Positions 16,007 to 25,870 are shown, counted from the first letter of the stretch. The stretch is DNA of 64,000 nt from Brucella daejeonensis (GCF_014199265.1 NZ_JACIJG010000011.1:1-64000); one strand, 5' to 3'. A program made the numbers and translations. Notes: a model not told the origin generated them from the letters alone.

Positions 16007-16765
16007 GTGTCGCTTGAAGGTAAGGTCGCGCTCATCACGGGAGCAGGTTCGGGTTTCGGCGAAGGCATGGCAAAGCGCTTCGCTTCCGGCGGCGCGAAGG
16101 TCGTCATCGTCGATCGCGACGAGGCGGGCGCGAAACGTGTTGCGGGCGAAATCGGCGATGCGGCCATTGCGGTCGCCGCAGATATTTCAAAGGAAAGCGA
16201 TGTCGATGCGGCGGTGGAGGCCGCTCTGTCGAAATTCGGCAGGATCGATATTTTGATCAACAATGCCGGGATCGGTCACAAACCGCAAAATGCCGAACTG
16301 GTCGCGCCGGAAGAATTCGACCGCATTTTGGGTGTCAATGTGCGCGGCGTCTATCTGATGACGCGCAAGCTCATCCCGCATTTCAAGGAGAACGGTGCCA
16401 AGGGAGAGGAAGCCGTCATTCTCAATGTCGCTTCGACGGGGGCCGGGCGTCCGCGCCCGAATCTGGCCTGGTACAACGCCACCAAGGGCTGGGTCGTCTC
16501 GGTGACGAAGGCGCTGGCAATCGAGCTTGCGCCTGCCAAAATCCGCGTGGTGGCGCTTAATCCGGTTGCGGGCGAAACACCGCTTCTCACCACATTCATG
16601 GGTGAGGACACCGAGGAAATCCGCAAGAAGTTCCGCGATTCCATCCCGATGGGCCGCCTGTTGAAACCCGACGATCTGGCCGAAGCCGCGGCTTTCCTTT
16701 GCTCGCCCGCTGCCTCTATGATTACCGGGGTTGCGCTCGACGTGGATGGCGGGCGCTCGATTTAA
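16007..16765 (+). CDS. Short-chain dehydrogenase/reductase (glucose/3-oxoacyl reductase type)
   Basis: 252 residues, GTG start preceded by GGGAGAAG. Classical SDR: Rossmann motif TGAGSGFGEGMA, acidic residue in VIVDRDE (favouring NAD), NNAGIG, catalytic Ser in NVASTGAG, YNATKGW (YxxxK), and the C-terminal ITGVALDVDGGRSI. A cytosolic alcohol/ketone oxidoreductase. In this operon it likely acts on the same catabolic route as the aldehyde dehydrogenase, 23 bases upstream. Confidence 0.9.
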   Translation: MSLEGKVALITGAGSGFGEGMAKRFASGGAKVVIVDRDEAGAKRVAGEIGDAAIAVAADISKESDVDAAVEAALSKFGRIDILINNAGIGHKPQNAELVAPEEFDRILGVNVRGVYLMTRKLIPHFKENGAKGEEAVILNVASTGAGRPRPNLAWYNATKGWVVSVTKALAIELAPAKIRVVALNPVAGETPLLTTFMGEDTEEIRKKFRDSIPMGRLLKPDDLAEAAAFLCSPAASMITGVALDVDGGRSI

Positions 16766-16791
16766 AAAAGAAAAGAGGAACAGGGGAAACC

Positions 16792-18267
16792 ATGGGTAAA
16801 CTGCTGAAAGCCGGGCTGGTTACAGCCGCGATGCTGGCATCGATCAACGGTGCCTTTGCCAAGGACACGCTGGTCGTGGGCGAAGTGCTGGAACCGCCGG
16901 GACTGGACCCGACGGCCAATGCCGCCGCCGGTATCCGGCAGGTTACCTATGCCAATCTTTATGAGGGGCTGGTGCGTATCGTCGAGGACGGTACGGTCAA
17001 GCCGCTTCTGGCTGAAAGCTGGACCGTCTCCGACGACAAGAAGACCTATACGTTCAAGCTGCACCAGGGCGTGAAGTTTCATGACGGCACGCCATTCGAC
17101 TGCTCGGTGGTAAAATTCTCCTATGAGCGCGCCGTCGCGCCCGACTCCACCAATGCGCAGAAAGGCCTGTTCGAGCCGATTGCCAGCACCGAATGTCCCG
17201 ATCCGGCGACCGCTGTGGTGACGCTGAAGCGCCCGACCTCGAACTTCCTGTTCAATATGGGCTGGGGCGATGCGGTGATGATTGCGCCGAATTCGGCTGC
17301 GGGAAACAAGACCAAGCCCGTCGGCACCGGCCCGTTCAAGTTCAAGCGCTGGGTGCAGGGCGATCGCGTGGAACTGGAGCGCAACCCGGATTACTGGGGC
17401 GAACCGGCAAAGCTTTCCACTGTCACCTTCCGTTTTGTCAGCGATCCGTCTGCGGCGGCAGCGGCGATCCTGGCAGGCGATATTGATGTGTTCCCGATGT
17501 TTCAGGCACCGGAACTGATCAGCCGCTTCAAGAGCGACGACAAGCTTCAAGTAGAAGTGGGCGATACGGCGGGCAAGGTCCTGCTGTCGCTCAACAATGC
17601 CAAGGCGCCCTTTGACAATGTAAAGGTGCGTCAGGCGCTGGCCCATGCCATCGACAGCAAGGCGCTGATCGAGGGCGTCTATTCCGGCTTCGGCACGCCG
17701 ATCGGGTCGCATTATGCGCCGGTCGATCCGGGCTATGTCGACCTGTCGCAGACCTATCCCTATGATCCGGCCAAGGCGAAACAGCTTCTGGAAGAGGCGG
17801 GCGTTCCGGCGGGGACGACGATGACCATCACGCTGCCGCCACCGGTCTATGCGCGTCGCGGCGGCGAAATCATCGCGGCCATGCTGGCGGAAGTGGGCAT
17901 TCAGGCCAATCTTGTGCCGATTGAATTCGCGCAATGGCTGGATCAGGTGTTCAAGCGTTCGGATTTCGATGCGACGATCATCGCCCATACGGAAGCGCGC
18001 GATCTCGATATCTACGCCCGCGACAAATATTACTTCAATTATCAGAACCCGGAATACAAGGCGCTCTACAAGGCCTATGCGGAAGCCGGCAGCGACGAGG
18101 AACAGTTGAAGCTCGTGAAGCAATTGCAGGAAAAGCTTGCCGCCGACGAGCCGAACATCTTCCTCTATGCGCTGCCGAAAATCGGCGTCTGGAACAAGCA
18201 GGTCAAGGGCCTGTGGAAGAACATGCCCATTCCGGCTGACGACGTGACACAGGCTTACTGGGAGTAG
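16792..18267 (+). CDS. ABC importer substrate-binding protein, peptide/opine family (SBP_bac_5)
   Basis: 491 residues with a Sec signal peptide (cleavage near NGAFA-KDT, about residue 23). SBP_bac_5 features include VGEVLEPPGLDPTAN, LYEGLVRIVEDGTVKPLLAE, FKLHQGVKFHDGTPF, GTGPFKFKRW and VRQALAHAIDSKALIEGVYS. Binds peptides, nickel, opines or other amides in the periplasm and hands them to the permeases encoded next. AGAGGA precedes the ATG. The neighbouring amidase suggests an amide-bearing ligand. Confidence 0.92.
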   Translation: MGKLLKAGLVTAAMLASINGAFAKDTLVVGEVLEPPGLDPTANAAAGIRQVTYANLYEGLVRIVEDGTVKPLLAESWTVSDDKKTYTFKLHQGVKFHDGTPFDCSVVKFSYERAVAPDSTNAQKGLFEPIASTECPDPATAVVTLKRPTSNFLFNMGWGDAVMIAPNSAAGNKTKPVGTGPFKFKRWVQGDRVELERNPDYWGEPAKLSTVTFRFVSDPSAAAAAILAGDIDVFPMFQAPELISRFKSDDKLQVEVGDTAGKVLLSLNNAKAPFDNVKVRQALAHAIDSKALIEGVYSGFGTPIGSHYAPVDPGYVDLSQTYPYDPAKAKQLLEEAGVPAGTTMTITLPPPVYARRGGEIIAAMLAEVGIQANLVPIEFAQWLDQVFKRSDFDATIIAHTEARDLDIYARDKYYFNYQNPEYKALYKAYAEAGSDEEQLKLVKQLQEKLAADEPNIFLYALPKIGVWNKQVKGLWKNMPIPADDVTQAYWE

Positions 18268-18273
18268 GTCGTC

Positions 18274-19227
18274 TTGCTGGCATATATATCCGGGCGGCTG
18301 GTTGCACTTCTGCTGACGACGCTTAGCGCTTCCGTCATCGTCTTCCTGTTGATGCAGGTGCTGCCGGGCGACCCGGCAGCGGTGATCCTTGGCATCAATG
18401 CGCAGCCCGAAACCCTGGCCGCGCTGCACAGGCAGCTCGGCCTCGACCAGCCACTCTGGTGGCGCTATCTCGCATGGATCGGCGGCTTCTTCGTCGGTGA
18501 TTTCGGCACCAGCTACACCTATTCGGTGCCGATCAGCGAACTGCTTGGGCCGCGCATCATGGTCACGCTGCCGCTGGCGCTTCTGTCCATGGTTCTGTCG
18601 GTGGCGGTTGCCATTCCGGTTGGCGTTTATGCCGCGTCGAGGCGCGGCAGGACCGGCGACGTCGTCTCCATGGGCGTGGCGCAAGTCGGTGTCGCCATCC
18701 CCAATTTCTGGCTCGGCCTCCTGTTGATCCTGCTGTTCGCCTTGCAGCTCGGCTGGTTTCCGGCGTCGGGTTTTGCAGGCTGGGAGGGTGGATTCTGGAA
18801 CGGCATCCGTTCGCTGTTTCTGCCCGCGCTGGCGCTTGCCCTGCCGCTGGCGGCAATCCTTGCCCGCGTCACCCGTTCGGCGGTGATAGAAACGCTGGGC
18901 GAGGATTTCGTGCGCACGGCCCGCGCCAAGGGGCTGACGCGCAAGGCAGCACTCTGGCGTCATGCAGTGCCGAATGCGCTGATCCCGGTCGTCACCATCA
19001 TCGGTTTGCAGTTCTCATTCCTTCTCGCGGGAACCATCATCATCGAAAATGTCTTCAACCTTCCCGGCATCGGACGGCTGGTGTTTCAGGCCATCGCGCA
19101 GCGCGATCTCGTCACCGTGCAGTCGCTGGTGACGCTGCTTGCCGCTTCGGTGATCGCCGTCAATTTCATCGTCGATCTGGTTTATGGCTTCATCGATCCG
19201 CGCCTTTCCACGGGGGGCAGCCGATGA
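18274..19227 (+). CDS. ABC importer permease, DppB/GsiC type
   Basis: 317 residues from a TTG start six bases after the binding-protein stop, with GGAG just upstream; no ATG lies nearby. Six membrane helices, N-terminal family motif VFLLMQVLPGDPAAVILG, and the EAA loop contact with the ATPase (EDFVRTARAKGLTRKAALWRHA). Forms the channel with the DppC-type subunit, whose gene overlaps its stop by four bases. Confidence 0.92.
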   Translation: MLAYISGRLVALLLTTLSASVIVFLLMQVLPGDPAAVILGINAQPETLAALHRQLGLDQPLWWRYLAWIGGFFVGDFGTSYTYSVPISELLGPRIMVTLPLALLSMVLSVAVAIPVGVYAASRRGRTGDVVSMGVAQVGVAIPNFWLGLLLILLFALQLGWFPASGFAGWEGGFWNGIRSLFLPALALALPLAAILARVTRSAVIETLGEDFVRTARAKGLTRKAALWRHAVPNALIPVVTIIGLQFSFLLAGTIIIENVFNLPGIGRLVFQAIAQRDLVTVQSLVTLLAASVIAVNFIVDLVYGFIDPRLSTGGSR

Positions 19228-20084
19228 GCGAAGCCGAAGCCCTTCCGAAGCCGAGTGCCTTACGGACGCTGTTTATGAGCCGCAGCCTTTTGATCGGCTC
19301 CTTCATTACCGTCATTCTCGTCGGCATGGCGCTCATCTCCTTCGCGTGGACGCCGTTTTCGCCGACCGCGATGAATTTTCGCGACAAGTTGCAGGGGCCG
19401 GGCCTCGTGCATCTGTTCGGGACGGATAATTTCGGGCGCGACGTGTTTTCCATGATCATGGTCGGTGCGCGCAATTCCATCGCCGTGTCGATTATCGCCG
19501 TGCTGGTTGGAGCGGGCATCGGTATCCCGCTTGGCGCCTTTGCCGCGGCGCGGGGCGGGCTGGTGGACGGTTTCGTCATGCGCATGACCGACCTTGCCTT
19601 CGCCTTTCCGGCCCTTCTGACCGCCGTGATCATCACCGCGATTTTCGGTCCCGGCGCAGTCAATGCGATGATCGCCATCGGCATCTTCAACATTCCGGTC
19701 TTTGCCCGCGTCACACGCGGCGCTTCGCTGGGGCTCTGGAAGCGCGAATATGTGCAGGCAGCGCGCTGTGCCGGGCGCGGCGATATATCGATCACGCTTT
19801 TGCATGTGCTGCCCAATATCAACCATGTGCTGATCGTGCAGGCGACGATCCAGTTCGCGCTTGCCATCGTTGCGGAAGCGGGGCTGTCCTATGTCGGTCT
19901 TGGCACACAGCCGCCGATGCCGAGCTGGGGCAAGATGCTCAACGACGCGCAGACCTATATTTATGACGCGCCGTGGCTTGCCATCTTCCCCGGCCTTGCC
20001 ATCACGCTTGCCGTGCTTGGTCTCAACATGCTGGGCGACGGATTGCGCGATGTGCTCGACCCGCGCGTCAGGAGGCAGAGATGA
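19224..20084 (+). CDS. ABC importer permease, DppC/GsiD type
   Basis: 286 residues. The N-terminal helix (about 22-42) and a short periplasmic OppC_N segment with HLFGTDNFGRDVFS are followed by five helices. The ATPase-contact loop reads REYVQAARCAGRGDISI, the C-terminus GDGLRDVLDPRVRRQ. Pairs with the upstream permease; ATGA overlaps at both ends imply coupled translation. Confidence 0.93.
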   Translation: MSEAEALPKPSALRTLFMSRSLLIGSFITVILVGMALISFAWTPFSPTAMNFRDKLQGPGLVHLFGTDNFGRDVFSMIMVGARNSIAVSIIAVLVGAGIGIPLGAFAAARGGLVDGFVMRMTDLAFAFPALLTAVIITAIFGPGAVNAMIAIGIFNIPVFARVTRGASLGLWKREYVQAARCAGRGDISITLLHVLPNINHVLIVQATIQFALAIVAEAGLSYVGLGTQPPMPSWGKMLNDAQTYIYDAPWLAIFPGLAITLAVLGLNMLGDGLRDVLDPRVRRQR

Positions 20085-21094
20085 CGGCTCCCTTGCTTGA
20101 AATGGACAATATGTCCGTCGAACTGCCTTTCGGCACCCGCAGTGCGGATATTGTTTCCAATATCACGCTGACGCTCAATCGCGGCGAACGGCTTGGCGTC
20201 GTGGGCGAATCCGGCAGCGGCAAGTCGATCACCGCATTGGCCGCGATGGGCCTGCTTCCCGACCGGATGTGTGTGCGCGGCAGTTTGCGTTTCGACGGCG
20301 CGGACCTTGCCGCAATGCCAGAAGCCGAACTCTGCAAAATGCGCGGACGGCGCATGGCGATGATCTTTCAGGAGCCGATGACGGCGCTCAATCCGGTCAA
20401 GACCATCGGCGCGCAGATCGCCGAAGGCCGTCGCCTGCATCTGGGAGAAAACCGCACTGATGCCGAACGCAAAGCGCGCGAACTTCTCGACCGTGTGGGG
20501 CTGGCCGCGCCGCGCTTCAATCTCGATCTTTATCCGCATCAGTTGTCTGGCGGACAGCGCCAGCGCGTGATGATCGCCATGGCGATTGCCTGCGAGCCGG
20601 ATCTGCTCATTGCCGACGAGCCGACGACCGCGCTCGACGTTACCGTGCAGGCGCAGATTCTCGATCTCATGGATGAGCTGATCGATGAGACCGGCACCGC
20701 TTTGATGCTGATCACTCACGATCTCGGCGTGGTATCGGAAATGACCGACCGCATCGCCGTCATGTATGCCGGGCGCATTGTCGAGACGGGGCGCACCGAA
20801 GCCGTGTTCGAGCGCATGGCGCATCCTTACGCGCGTGGACTGTTCGCGGCGTCGCCGCACGGGGCTGCGCTGGTTCGCAATCAGGCGAAGACGCGCCAGC
20901 GCCTTGCCGCCATTCCGGGTGTCGTGCCGGACCCGCTGGCGCGGCCCGCTCATTGCAGCTTTGCCGACCGCTGTGCTTTCGTCGAGGGCGATTGCCGCCA
21001 GACAATCCCGGCGCTCGACCCGCTTGGGGAGGATGCTGGGATTGTGCATCGCGCCGCCTGTTTCCATCCGCGTGACGGCAGGGTGACAGCATGA
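20081..21094 (+). CDS. ABC importer ATPase, DppD/OppD type
   Basis: 337 residues from ATG 20081 (GGAGG upstream, overlapping the permease stop). Walker [10 protein letters not shown]-loop [11 protein letters not shown], signature LSGGQRQR, Walker [14 protein letters not shown], switch His in LITHDLGVV, and the C-terminal oligopeptide-transporter domain with a cysteine set ([17 protein letters not shown]) typical of the iron-sulfur/zinc-like motif in DppD/OppD. Energises the importer. Confidence 0.94.
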   Translation: MTAPLLEMDNMSVELPFGTRSADIVSNITLTLNRGERLGVVGESGSGKSITALAAMGLLPDRMCVRGSLRFDGADLAAMPEAELCKMRGRRMAMIFQEPMTALNPVKTIGAQIAEGRRLHLGENRTDAERKARELLDRVGLAAPRFNLDLYPHQLSGGQRQRVMIAMAIACEPDLLIADEPTTALDVTVQAQILDLMDELIDETGTALMLITHDLGVVSEMTDRIAVMYAGRIVETGRTEAVFERMAHPYARGLFAASPHGAALVRNQAKTRQRLAAIPGVVPDPLARPAHCSFADRCAFVEGDCRQTIPALDPLGEDAGIVHRAACFHPRDGRVTA

Positions 21095-21936
21095 GCAGGA
21101 TGATTTTGCAGGTGCGCGACGTGGTGCGCGAATATCAGCTCCCGCGCCCATCCTTCTTTTCCAGGCCGGGATCGCTGCGTGTCCTGCATGGCGTGAGTGT
21201 CGAGATCGAAGCGGGCCAGAGCCTCGGCATCGTGGGCGAAAGCGGTTCGGGCAAATCCACGCTCGCGCGCGCCGTGATGGGGCTGGAGCGTCCGCAATCC
21301 GGGCAGATTCTCATCAACGGGCAGGATATTTATGCGCTCGACCGCGCCGGTCTGCGCGAGGCGCGAAAGGGCTTTCAGGCGATCTTTCAGGACCCTTACG
21401 GTTCGCTTGATCCGCGCCATACGGTGAGGCGCATCGTTTCCGAGCCGGTTGTGTCGCTGGAAAAGAGTACGAGTGCGAAGGATCGTAACGACCGCGTGAC
21501 GGAGGTGCTGGAGGCCGTCGGGCTGCCCAGGGGATCGGCGGAGAAATATCCGCATGAATTTTCCGGCGGGCAGCGCCAGCGCATCGCCATTGCCCGCGCG
21601 CTGATCACCCGGCCTGCGCTGATTGTCGCCGACGAGCCGGTTTCGGCGCTGGACGTATCCATTCAGGCGCAGGTCTTGAACCTGATGATGGATTTGCAGG
21701 AAAAATTCGGTCTGTCCTATCTGTTCATCAGCCATGATCTTGGCGTCGTGCGCGCCATTACCGATCGCGTGGCGGTGATCTATCGCGGCAATATTGTCGA
21801 GGAGGGGACGACGGGCGAAGTCTTCGACAATCCGCGGCACGAATATACAACTGCGCTGGTCGATGCGGTGCCGAAGCCGTTCTCGGGCCGCCGCAAGCGG
21901 GCGCACCGGAATGGCACAATCAAATTACCGGAATGA
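21091..21936 (+). CDS. ABC importer ATPase, DppF/OppF type
   Basis: 281 residues. Walker [25 protein letters not shown], signature FSGGQRQR, Walker B LIVADEPVSALDVS, FISHDLGVV. The oligopeptide C-terminal extension is short (the protein ends soon after YTTALVDAVPKPF), so it lacks the cysteine motif present in its DppD-type partner. Starts inside the previous gene's stop (ATGA). Confidence 0.93.
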   Translation: MSRMILQVRDVVREYQLPRPSFFSRPGSLRVLHGVSVEIEAGQSLGIVGESGSGKSTLARAVMGLERPQSGQILINGQDIYALDRAGLREARKGFQAIFQDPYGSLDPRHTVRRIVSEPVVSLEKSTSAKDRNDRVTEVLEAVGLPRGSAEKYPHEFSGGQRQRIAIARALITRPALIVADEPVSALDVSIQAQVLNLMMDLQEKFGLSYLFISHDLGVVRAITDRVAVIYRGNIVEEGTTGEVFDNPRHEYTTALVDAVPKPFSGRRKRAHRNGTIKLPE

Positions 21937-21947
21937 ATGGGAGCATC

Positions 21948-23336
21948 ATGTCTGCATTAGCCGATCTGTCAGCCGTCGAACTTGTTTCCGCCTATAAGGC
22001 AAAGTCGCTTTCGCCGGTGGAGGTTACCGAGGCGGTGATTACCCGCATCGAAGCCTATGAGCCGAAGCTGAACGCGCTTTGGTCCTACGATCCTGATGCG
22101 GCGCGCACGGCGGCAAAGGCATCCGAAGCACGTTGGGCCAAGGGCGAACCCGCAGGCCCGATCGATGGCGTGCCGCTGACGCTCAAGGAAAACATCGCCA
22201 CGAAAGGCACACCCATTCCGCTTGGGTGCGCTGCGCTTCCACTGAAACCTGCCGCCGCCGATGCGCCACCGGCCGCCCGTTCGCGTGAGGCAGGCGGTGT
22301 GCTGCTTGCCAAGACCACCATGCCCGATCTCGGCATGTTGTCCTCCGGGCTTTCCAGTTTTCACAAGCTGGCGCGCAATCCATGGAATCTCGCCACCAAT
22401 CCGGGCGGTTCGAGCGCGGGGGCGGGTAGTGCCGCTGCCGCCGGTTACGGCCCGCTGCATATCGGCACGGACATTGGCGGTTCCATTCGTCTGCCTGCGG
22501 GCTGGTGCGGGCTTGTCGGGCTAAAGCCGTCCTTCGGGCGCATTCCCATCGATCCGCCGTTTCTGGGCCGCGTCGCTGGCCCGATGACGCGAACGGTGGC
22601 CGATAATGCGCTTTATATGTCGGTTCTGTCGAAGCCTGACCGCCGCGATGCGATGAGCCTTCCTTATCAAGACATTGACTGGATGGAGCTTGGCATTGAT
22701 CTGAAGGGGCTGAAGATCGGCCTGTGGCTCGATGCCGGTTTTGGCGATCCGGTCGGTGCGGAAACGAAAGCCGCCGTGGAAGCTGCCGCAAAGCTTTTTG
22801 CCGATGCGGGCGCAATCATCGAACCGGTCGCGCCTTTCCTCAATCGCACCATGATTGATGGTCTTGATCGTTTCTGGCGCGCGCGTTCATGGTCGGATAT
22901 CAAAAAGATGACGCCGGAAAACCGTGCGAAAATCCTTCCCTATATCTATCAGTGGACGGAGACCGCGGAAGGGCTTTCCGGCGAGGAAGTCTATCTCGGT
23001 TTTGCGCAGATGGATGCCATGCGCTATGCCGCGCTTGCCGCGTCGAAAGATTTCGATTTCATCATTTCGCCGACGTCGCCTATGGCCACCTATCCGGCGG
23101 AATGGGCCTCTCCGATTAATGATCCGCAGCGCCCGTTCGAGCATATCGGCTTCACGGTCGCCATGAATATGTCGGAGCAGCCCGCGGTTTCGATCAATTG
23201 CGGCTATACGTCCGATGGGTTGCCTATCGGGTTGCAGATTTTCGGTGAGCGTTTCGACGATCTCGGCGTTTTGCGGCTGGCGAAGGCGTATGAAGAGATG
23301 CGACCTGAGCAACGCCCCTGGCCTGTTATTGCGTGA
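21948..23336 (+). CDS. Amidase (amidase-signature family, GatA-like)
   Basis: 462 residues from ATG 21948, or 467 from ATG 21933, which overlaps the preceding TGA; the choice is open. The Ser-cisSer-Lys triad of the family is visible: Lys in PLTLKENIATKG, cis-Ser in NPGGSSAGAGSA, nucleophile Ser in GTDIGGSIRLPAG. It is not GatA itself, since no gatB or gatC is present. As last gene of the importer operon it probably hydrolyses the imported amide to an acid and an amine, whose carbon part then meets the dehydrogenases. Confidence 0.9.
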   Translation: MSALADLSAVELVSAYKAKSLSPVEVTEAVITRIEAYEPKLNALWSYDPDAARTAAKASEARWAKGEPAGPIDGVPLTLKENIATKGTPIPLGCAALPLKPAAADAPPAARSREAGGVLLAKTTMPDLGMLSSGLSSFHKLARNPWNLATNPGGSSAGAGSAAAAGYGPLHIGTDIGGSIRLPAGWCGLVGLKPSFGRIPIDPPFLGRVAGPMTRTVADNALYMSVLSKPDRRDAMSLPYQDIDWMELGIDLKGLKIGLWLDAGFGDPVGAETKAAVEAAAKLFADAGAIIEPVAPFLNRTMIDGLDRFWRARSWSDIKKMTPENRAKILPYIYQWTETAEGLSGEEVYLGFAQMDAMRYAALAASKDFDFIISPTSPMATYPAEWASPINDPQRPFEHIGFTVAMNMSEQPAVSINCGYTSDGLPIGLQIFGERFDDLGVLRLAKAYEEMRPEQRPWPVIA

Positions 23337-23349
23337 TCGCTAAATCTGC

Positions 23350-23458
23350 CCCTCATCCTGAGGAGGCGCGAAGCGCCGTCTCGAAGGGCGAGGGGCCATC
23401 TCCCATCCTTCGAGACGGTAACCTTCGACAAGCTCAGGTCACCTCCTCAGGATGAGGG
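23350..23458. repeat. REP-like palindromic element (CCTCATCCTGAGGAG family), copy 1
   Basis: About 109 bases with outer arms CCCTCATCCTGAGGAG and CTCCTCAGGATGAGGG, inner arms CGTCTCGAAGG/CCTTCGAGACG, and CTTCGACAAGCTCAGG. A second copy is at 56634-56765. This family is widespread between genes of Rhizobiales. It can fold into a strong hairpin and may end the amidase operon transcript. Confidence 0.8.
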
Positions 23459-23478
23459 AGGTGCTGAATGCGGCCTTT

Positions 23479-24477
23479 TTATTTCTTCGCCCGCATTGGC
23501 GCGCGTTCCTTGTAGCGGTCGACGGCTGTCAGTTTCTGGATCAGCGGATCGGCGTCGCGCCAGTGGTAAATCTCGGTGCGCAGATAGTCGAGTTCGGTGT
23601 CGAGTTCATCGTCGTCGACTTCCGTCCACCAGGATTTCGGTCGGCCGTCCGTGCCGTCCGACCAGCGATAGCCACGCGCCTTTAAGTGATCCTTCATCTC
23701 GAACGGGCTGTTTTCGGCATAGATGCGCATCCGCGATTTCCGGCTCGCCTTCAGCAATTCGGCAAAGGGCGTGGTGTCGCCCGATTGTTCCTTCAACACC
23801 GCAAGCAGGGCCTGGCAGTCGTCTTCGGCGCGGTGACCGTTATGGAAATAGCCGCTCTGGCCGATGAGGTAGCCAAGTTTCGTGCCCTCGAAGCCGCGCG
23901 CCGTCCAATCGATTTCCTTGACCGAACAGGCCCATGGCTTATTCTCGAAGACGGGCGAAAAACGCTCCAGAAACGGCCGGTCGAAGCCCGCATTATGCGC
24001 GATGACGAGATCGGCATCGGCTATCAGCGCGTCCAGTTCCGCGCGCGGAATGGTCTGGCCCTTGACCATCTCGTCGGTGATGCCTGTAATGCGCGTAATA
24101 TCTGCCGGAATGGGTTTCGATGGCTGTTGCAGCGCGCCGAAAGTGGCGCAGACATCGCCCACAGAGCCGTCATCGGCATAGCGGAAGGCGACCGCGCCGA
24201 TCTCGATGATTTCTTCCTGGGCCGGATTGAGACCGGTTGTTTCCGTGTCGACCACGACGCCAAGACGCGGGAAGGCTATCCTGTCGGCACCGGGCACGGT
24301 CGGCGGCGGGTCGAGGCGTTGCAGGATGCGGTAGCGTCCGCTGTCCCTCAACTGCTGCACCATCGCCGCTTCGTCCATCGGCGGCGTCTTGCCTGTTTTC
24401 GGGCGGGCAGGGCGCAGTTCCGCCCGTTTTTCCCCTTCCGCAGGGGAAGGAGCAAAAAGGTCGAACTGATGACGCAT
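23479..24477 (-). CDS. DEDDh 3'-5' exonuclease (DnaQ-like) with C-terminal extension
   Basis: 332 residues from the ATG at 24477, with GGAGAA upstream. An RNase T/DnaQ exonuclease fold spans about residues 70-240: ExoI VVVDTETTGLNP, ExoII AHNAGFDRPFLE, ExoIII with the catalytic His in NGHRAEDDCQALL. The N-terminal 70 residues are basic and variable. The C-terminal 90 residues (FEMKDHLKARGYRWSDG, PKSWWTEV) are a conserved extension in Rhizobiales homologues. Probably trims or repairs DNA or RNA; it is not the replicative epsilon subunit, which lacks this extension. Confidence 0.87.
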   Translation of the reverse strand: MRHQFDLFAPSPAEGEKRAELRPARPKTGKTPPMDEAAMVQQLRDSGRYRILQRLDPPPTVPGADRIAFPRLGVVVDTETTGLNPAQEEIIEIGAVAFRYADDGSVGDVCATFGALQQPSKPIPADITRITGITDEMVKGQTIPRAELDALIADADLVIAHNAGFDRPFLERFSPVFENKPWACSVKEIDWTARGFEGTKLGYLIGQSGYFHNGHRAEDDCQALLAVLKEQSGDTTPFAELLKASRKSRMRIYAENSPFEMKDHLKARGYRWSDGTDGRPKSWWTEVDDDELDTELDYLRTEIYHWRDADPLIQKLTAVDRYKERAPMRAKK

Positions 24478-24652
24478 GTAAATTCTCCAATGGGGCAGGC
24501 TGCAACAGAATGCCATCTTGGCGGGCGGCAACCAAGCCTGCATTCATATAAGTAACAGGTAATCATGGCGCCAGACGACAATAAGGCGAGGGCTTGCGAA
24601 GGGCTGCGCGCTGGCATATTCCCTTCCGCAAAGCTTTGAGGAGAGGGATTTC

Positions 24653-25870
24653 GTGGCTGGTTTTGATTATTGCGTTATCGGGGGCGGCATTGTCGGGCTG
24701 GCGACGGCAAAGGCCGTGCAGGAAGCCGATCCGGGCGCGAAGGTCATCGTGCTGGAAAAGGAAGCGGGGCTGGCCCGTCACCAGACCGGGCACAATAGCG
24801 GCGTCATCCATGCAGGCATCTATTATCAGCCGGGGTCGCTGAAGGCGCAATTGTGCCGGGCGGGCGCCGAAGCGACGAAAGCCTTCTGCGCGCAATATTC
24901 GATCCCGTTCGAAACCTGCGGCAAGCTTCTGGTCGCAACCTCGGCGCAGGAAGTGGAGCGCATGGAAGCGCTGGCCAAACGTGCCTTGCAGAACGATATC
25001 GCGTTCCAGCATCTCGACCGGCAGACGCTGGCGACTGCAGAACCGGCCATTGCCGGTGTCGGCGCGCTGTTCGTCCCCGCGACCGGCATTGTGGACTATG
25101 CCAGGGTCTCGCGCGCCATGGCCGCCGAAATCGAGGAACGGGGCGGCGTCGTGCGTCTCAATTCTCCGGTCACGGCAATCCGGGAGGACGAAAGGGGCGT
25201 TACGGTCATGGCAGGCGGCGGCGATACCGTGCGCGCCTCGAAACTGGTCGCTTGCGCGGGACTGCAATCCGACCGTCTGGCGCGGCTTGCCGGTCTGGAC
25301 ATCAGCCATCGCATCGTGCCGTTTCGCGGCGAATATTACACGCTGCCGCAATCGAAGGCGGATATCGTCAAACATCTGATCTATCCGATCCCGGACCCGG
25401 AACTGCCCTTTCTCGGCATCCATCTGACGCGCACCATCGATGGCGGCGTGACGGTTGGCCCCAACGCCGTTCTCGGCTTCGCGCGCGAGGGCTATCCGAA
25501 GGGCAGCTTGCGCGCTGGCGACGTGGCGGACATGTCACTGTTTCCCGGCTTCTGGAAAATGGCGCTGAAAAACTGGCGGTCGGCTGTATCCGAATTCGGC
25601 AATTCCGTTTCGCGGACGCGCTACCTGAAGGAATGCCGCAAATATTGCCCGGAACTGGAGCTGTCCGATCTTGGCAATCCGGGTGCAGGCATTCGCGCGC
25701 AGGCCGTGCTTGCCGATGGCACGCTCGTGCACGATTTCCTCTTCAAGGAGACCGAAAGGATGCTGCATGTGTGCAATGCACCGTCACCGGCGGCCACTTC
25801 CTCTATTCCCATCGGGCGGATGATTGCCGACAAGCTTATGGGGATAAGTTCCAGGTCGGCCGCCGGGTGA
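24653..25870 (+). CDS. lhgO: L-2-hydroxyglutarate oxidase
   Basis: 405 residues, GTG start with GAGGAGAGGG upstream. A DAO-family FAD enzyme: CVIGGGIVGLATAKA (FAD site), VIVLEKE, QTGHNSGVIHAGIYY (diagnostic of LhgO/L2HGDH), VPATGIVDYARVSRAM, PFRGEYYTL and FLGIHLTRTIDGGVTVGPNA. Oxidises L-2-hydroxyglutarate to 2-oxoglutarate, passing electrons to the quinone pool. Monocistronic, followed by a 190-base gap. Confidence 0.93.
   Translation: MAGFDYCVIGGGIVGLATAKAVQEADPGAKVIVLEKEAGLARHQTGHNSGVIHAGIYYQPGSLKAQLCRAGAEATKAFCAQYSIPFETCGKLLVATSAQEVERMEALAKRALQNDIAFQHLDRQTLATAEPAIAGVGALFVPATGIVDYARVSRAMAAEIEERGGVVRLNSPVTAIREDERGVTVMAGGGDTVRASKLVACAGLQSDRLARLAGLDISHRIVPFRGEYYTLPQSKADIVKHLIYPIPDPELPFLGIHLTRTIDGGVTVGPNAVLGFAREGYPKGSLRAGDVADMSLFPGFWKMALKNWRSAVSEFGNSVSRTRYLKECRKYCPELELSDLGNPGAGIRAQAVLADGTLVHDFLFKETERMLHVCNAPSPAATSSIPIGRMIADKLMGISSRSAAG

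Noticed and set aside
16762..18963. Very long minus-strand frame opposite the ABC importer genes
   Set aside because: Antisense to well-recognised binding protein and permease genes; His/Arg/Gln-rich composition marks it as a shadow frame.
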